Source: Teichococcus deserti (GTDB lineage: Bacteria; Pseudomonadota; Alphaproteobacteria; Acetobacterales; Acetobacteraceae). From it: DNA of 33,998 bases. Below the pieces are notes generated by a model that did not search any database, was not told where the DNA came from, and saw nothing but the letters and a program-made list of their open reading frames with translations. Positions 31,167 through 33,998 of this stretch are shown here, in pieces. The position numbers and the translations under genes are program-made. Position 1 is the first letter of the stretch. Every line of letters starts with the position of its first letter. The stretch covers positions 1 to 33,998 of the forward strand of contig NZ_MLCO01000274.1 of the NCBI RefSeq assembly GCF_001982615.1, read 5' to 3'.

Positions 31167-33617
31167 TCAGCGCCAGACGGAGTCGGCGGCGGATCCGGCC
31201 TCGGCCGCAACCTCCTGCTCGCCTTCTGCGCCGACCTGGGCGAGCTGGGTCAGCGCCTCCGCCGCCATCGGCCGCCCCAGCAGGAAGCCCTGGGCGGCGT
31301 CGCAGCCGAGGCGGCGCAGCGCCGCCAGCTGCTCCGGCGTCTCGACGCCCTCGGCCACCACCCTGGCGCCCAGGCCGTGCGCGAGGCGCAGGATGGTCTC
31401 GACGATCCAGCTGCTGTTGTCGTCCTCGGCGTGCAGGTCGCGGACGAAGGCGCGGTCGACCTTCAGCACGTCGAAGGGCAGGTGCTGCAGATAGGCCAGG
31501 CTGGAATAGCCGGTGCCGAAGTCGTCGAGGGCCACCCGCACGCCCAGCCGGTGCAGCGCCTGCAGCGCCGCCTGGGCGGCCTCGGCGTTGCGGATGAAGA
31601 CGCCCTCGGTCAGCTCGATCTCCAGCAGCTGCGGCGGCAGGCCGCTGGCCGCCAGCGCCTCGGCCACCAGCTCCACCGCCTGGTCGGAGGCGAAGAGGGC
31701 GGCGGAGAGGTTGACCGCCACCGGCATCTCGACGCCGGCCGAGCGCCAGGCCAGCGCCTGGGCGCAGGCGGCGCGCAGCACGTAGCGGCCGAGGGTGCCG
31801 GCCATGCCCGCCTCCTCGGCGACGGGGACGAAGAGCGCCGGCGGGATGGCGCCACGCGCCGCGTGGTTCCAGCGCAGCAGCGCCTCGCAGCCGATCGGCC
31901 GGCCGCTCTGCAGGCAGAATTTCGGCTGGTAGAGCAGGTGCAGCGCGCCCTCGGCCAGGCCTTCGCGCAGCTCGGCCTCCATCTGGCGGCGCTCCTGCAG
32001 CGCGGTCTCCATGCCCGGGTCGAACAGCATGGCGCGGCCGCGGCCCTCCGCCTTGGCGCGGTAGAGGGCGACATCGGCGCGCTGCTGCAGCAGCTCCACC
32101 GTCTGGCCATGCAGCTGGCCCAGGGCGGTGCCGACGCTGACCCCGCTCTCGATGGTGCAGCCCTCGATCTGGAAGGGATGCGCCATGGCGCGGACCAGCC
32201 GCTCGCCCATGCGCACGGCGTCCTGCGGCCCGGTGACATCGGCCTGGATGATGGCGAACTCGTCGCCGCCGATCCGCGCCAGGGTGTCGGAGCGGCGCAG
32301 GCAGCCGCGCATCCGCTCGACCGCCGCCAGCAGCAGCTTGTCGCCGAGCGGGTGGCCCAGGCTGTCGTTGATCGCCTTGAAGCGGTCGATGTCGACGCAG
32401 TGCAGCGCGAAGCCATGCGCCATGCCGGCGCGGGCCTTGGCCAGCATGGTGTTCAGCCGCACCGCGAAGAGCAGCCGGTTCGGCAGGTCGGTCAGCGGGT
32501 CGTGCTCGGCCAGGTGCCGCACCCGCTCCTCGGCCAGCTTGCGGTCGGTGATGTCGAGGGCGATGAACACCACCCGCCCGGCCGCGCCGCTGCCGTCGGG
32601 CACGGCCACGGCGGTGGTCAGCAGGGTGCGCTCCTCGCCATCCTGGTTCTGCAGCGCGCGCTCCTGGAAGGGCAGCGGCCCGGCGCTGGCCAGGGCGAGC
32701 TCCAGCCGGCCATGCTCGCCGGGCGGCACGCCGCGGGCGGCAGGGCCGTGGAAGCGCGCATGCGCCTCGTTCATGAACAGGTGGCGGCCGAAGCGGTCGA
32801 AGGCGCTGATCATCGCCGGCAGGCTGTCGATCAGCGCGCGCAGCGTGCGCTCGGCCTCGGCCTGGCGCTCGGCGGCGGCCTTGGCGGTGGCCACCGACCG
32901 CCGCACCCGCCGCGTCTCGGCGATCAGCAGCACGACCAGCAGGCCCACCGAGAGCAGCATGCCGGCGCCCGACGCCAGGAAGGTCCAGTTCAGCCGGCGC
33001 ATGCCGCCGACCGCGATGTCGGCGGCCTGCAGCCGGTCCTGGTGCATGTGCAGGTTGGCGATGCGCAGCCGCTCCTGCACCACGCCGATCTGCGGCAGGA
33101 TGCGGCGATAGGCCTCGCGCTCGCCGGCGAAGAGCAGCACCATCTCGCGCTCGATCGCCGCCATGGCCTGCAGCATGGCCGGCAGGTTGTTGCGGATCCG
33201 CTCCAGCTGGGCGTATTCGCTGGGCCGGTCGCCGCTGCCCAGCAGCAGCACGCGGCTGTAGACGACCTCGAACTGCTCCTCCAGCTGGCTCGCCGGCAGC
33301 TCGCCCATCATGTAGCTGCGCAGCCAGGCGTCGAACAGCGCCGCCTCGACCGCCGCATGGCTCGACATCCACAGGCCGGAGCGCTGCATCCGCGCCTCCA
33401 GCCGGTACTGCGCCGCGGCGTTGAACATCGAGACGCCGAGCGAGACGAAGAACAGCAGGGCGGCGATGCCGAGGCCGAGCTGCACGGAGCGCCGGCCATG
33501 CCGCGCCGCCGCCAGCAGCCCGGCCAGCGAGGCGCGCAGGCGCGGGCGCCCCTGCGAAGGGCCGGCGGCCGGCGGCATCGCCTGGGCCGTGGCGCCGATA
33601 TCCCGGGGGGAGGACAT
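31167..33617 (-). CDS. Membrane-bound GGDEF-EAL (c-di-GMP) signalling protein with PAS domain
   Basis: An 816-residue protein. Two transmembrane helices (about 46-66 and 212-233) flank a 145-residue periplasmic sensor; a PAS-like domain is at about 255-360, the GGDEF domain at about 365-530 with intact GGDEF at 450-454, and the EAL domain at about 550-795 with EAL at 578-580, Asn636, Glu668, DDFGTG 698-703, Lys719 and AEGVET. Both active sites look intact, so it could make and degrade cyclic di-GMP. ATG 33617 is the natural start. The upstream neighbour is a molybdopterin-binding-type protein 14 bases away, with which it is probably co-transcribed. Confidence 0.92.
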   Translation of the reverse strand: MSSPRDIGATAQAMPPAAGPSQGRPRLRASLAGLLAAARHGRRSVQLGLGIAALLFFVSLGVSMFNAAAQYRLEARMQRSGLWMSSHAAVEAALFDAWLRSYMMGELPASQLEEQFEVVYSRVLLLGSGDRPSEYAQLERIRNNLPAMLQAMAAIEREMVLLFAGEREAYRRILPQIGVVQERLRIANLHMHQDRLQAADIAVGGMRRLNWTFLASGAGMLLSVGLLVVLLIAETRRVRRSVATAKAAAERQAEAERTLRALIDSLPAMISAFDRFGRHLFMNEAHARFHGPAARGVPPGEHGRLELALASAGPLPFQERALQNQDGEERTLLTTAVAVPDGSGAAGRVVFIALDITDRKLAEERVRHLAEHDPLTDLPNRLLFAVRLNTMLAKARAGMAHGFALHCVDIDRFKAINDSLGHPLGDKLLLAAVERMRGCLRRSDTLARIGGDEFAIIQADVTGPQDAVRMGERLVRAMAHPFQIEGCTIESGVSVGTALGQLHGQTVELLQQRADVALYRAKAEGRGRAMLFDPGMETALQERRQMEAELREGLAEGALHLLYQPKFCLQSGRPIGCEALLRWNHAARGAIPPALFVPVAEEAGMAGTLGRYVLRAACAQALAWRSAGVEMPVAVNLSAALFASDQAVELVAEALAASGLPPQLLEIELTEGVFIRNAEAAQAALQALHRLGVRVALDDFGTGYSSLAYLQHLPFDVLKVDRAFVRDLHAEDDNSSWIVETILRLAHGLGARVVAEGVETPEQLAALRRLGCDAAQGFLLGRPMAAEALTQLAQVGAEGEQEVAAEAGSAADSVWR

Positions 33618-33631
33618 GGGGCGGCGGGCCT

Positions 33632-33953
33632 TCAGCGCACGGCGATGTGGCGCAGCTGCCAGATCGCCCGTTCATGATAGAGGCTGCGGTCGAGCTCCGG
33701 CCGGTCCGACCAGGGATAGAGCAGCCAGAGCGGGCCACGGTCGCGCACCCGCATCGGCTGGCCTTCCAGCCGGGTGACGATGAAGGCGCCTAGCCCGGCA
33801 TCGGAGACCGGGATCGAGGTGGTGTAGCGGTTGATCGCCTCGGCCTCGAGCACGCTGCCCAGGCATTCCACCGCATCCAGCAGCCGCTGCAGCGGGATGC
33901 CGGAGAAGTTGCGCGGGCCGCGGTCCCAGGGGGTCACCGTGCGCAGCTGGGCC
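33632..33953 (-). CDS. Molybdopterin-dependent oxidoreductase-like protein, C-terminal part, truncated by contig end
   Basis: The readable part (about 107 residues) has the pattern of short oxidoreductase-molybdopterin-binding-domain proteins: TPWDRG...FSGIPLQRLLDA, then IPVSDAG, RDRGPLWLLYP and YHERAIWQLRHIAVR at the end. I name it from that motif order alone. The upstream portion is missing: beyond 33954 the sequence folds back on itself, so the frame there is not real. The gene leads into the GGDEF-EAL gene after 14 bases; such small proteins are often found next to sensor or GGDEF genes. Confidence 0.65.
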
Positions 33954-33998
33954 TGGCCCAGCTGCGCACGGTGACCCCCTGGGACCGCGGCCCGCGCA
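33910..33998. repeat. Perfect 44-bp inverted repeat at the right end
   Basis: Bases 33910-33953 and 33955-33998 are exact reverse complements around a single central T (33954). The left arm is coding sequence that fits its family (TPWDRGPRNFSG), while the right arm is a mirror copy that reaches the last base of the window. This is best explained by a fold-back at the end of an assembled contig. Confidence 0.9.

Noticed and set aside
30868-33738. A 956-codon minus-strand frame overlapping the GGDEF-EAL gene
   Set aside because: A different frame of the same strand; the GGDEF-EAL frame has intact motifs, the other none.
33910-33998. A hairpin telomere of a linear replicon
   Set aside because: The palindrome is inside a coding sequence that continues a known family and has no telomere-type features; fold-back artefact is more likely.

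Overview
The window is a GC-rich (roughly 70 %, by eye) stretch of an alphaproteobacterial chromosome. The markers are CtrA with its C-terminal Ala-Ala, a ChpT phosphotransferase, a split F0-only atp operon with a b' gene, UbiK, and a MidA-type methyltransferase. Overall style (Ala/Pro-rich linkers, compact overlapping genes) suggests Rhodospirillales, perhaps an Acetobacteraceae/Roseomonas-like genus; that last step is inference. No rRNA, tRNA, CRISPR array, transposase or prophage gene was recognised. The right end looks like the raw end of an assembled contig, because the last 89 bases are a perfect fold-back.

Layout. (1) 1-6822: a carbohydrate-uptake and catabolism block. It has a ribose-type ABC ATPase (5' truncated) and permease on +, and on - a small secreted protein, a secreted esterase, a LacI-type regulator, a HisD-family dehydrogenase and an SDR dehydrogenase. 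Two identical-type LacI-like operators lie just before the hisD-lacI pair. (2) 7135-14761: cell-cycle regulator ctrA (+) faces a six-gene - strand operon chpT-cheA-cheW-cheY-cheB-cheR. The phosphotransferase expected to feed CtrA is therefore the first gene of the chemotaxis operon. (3) 14920-17344: DUF3553 protein, TauE/SafE permease, moaA and a membrane-anchored coiled-coil protein on +. (4) 17411-19579: two TerC-family membrane proteins and a lipoprotein on -. (5) 19778-21680: purB and a secreted Tyr/Pro-rich repeat protein on +. (6) 21741-26769: ubiK (-), and a + strand envelope operon hldD-lgt-midA-like-pgeF, followed by a possible 23-residue micropeptide and a lipoprotein. (7) 26848-28058: histidine phosphatase and glutathione S-transferase on -. 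(8) 28286-30871: the F0 operon atpI-atpB-atpE-b'-b on -. (9) 31167-end: a membrane GGDEF-EAL protein and the C-terminal part of a molybdopterin-binding-type protein.

Functional picture. The most notable arrangement is the physical joining of the CtrA phosphorelay (ctrA, chpT) to chemotaxis (CheA carrying its own receiver domain, CheW, CheY, CheB, CheR), which suggests motility and cell-cycle/CtrA control share transcription here. The sugar/polyol block looks like a self-contained, repressor-controlled catabolic unit. Many true starts are GTG or TTG and were chosen by ribosome-binding sites, gene overlaps and family alignment. Several very long open frames on opposite strands are codon-bias shadows and were left out.
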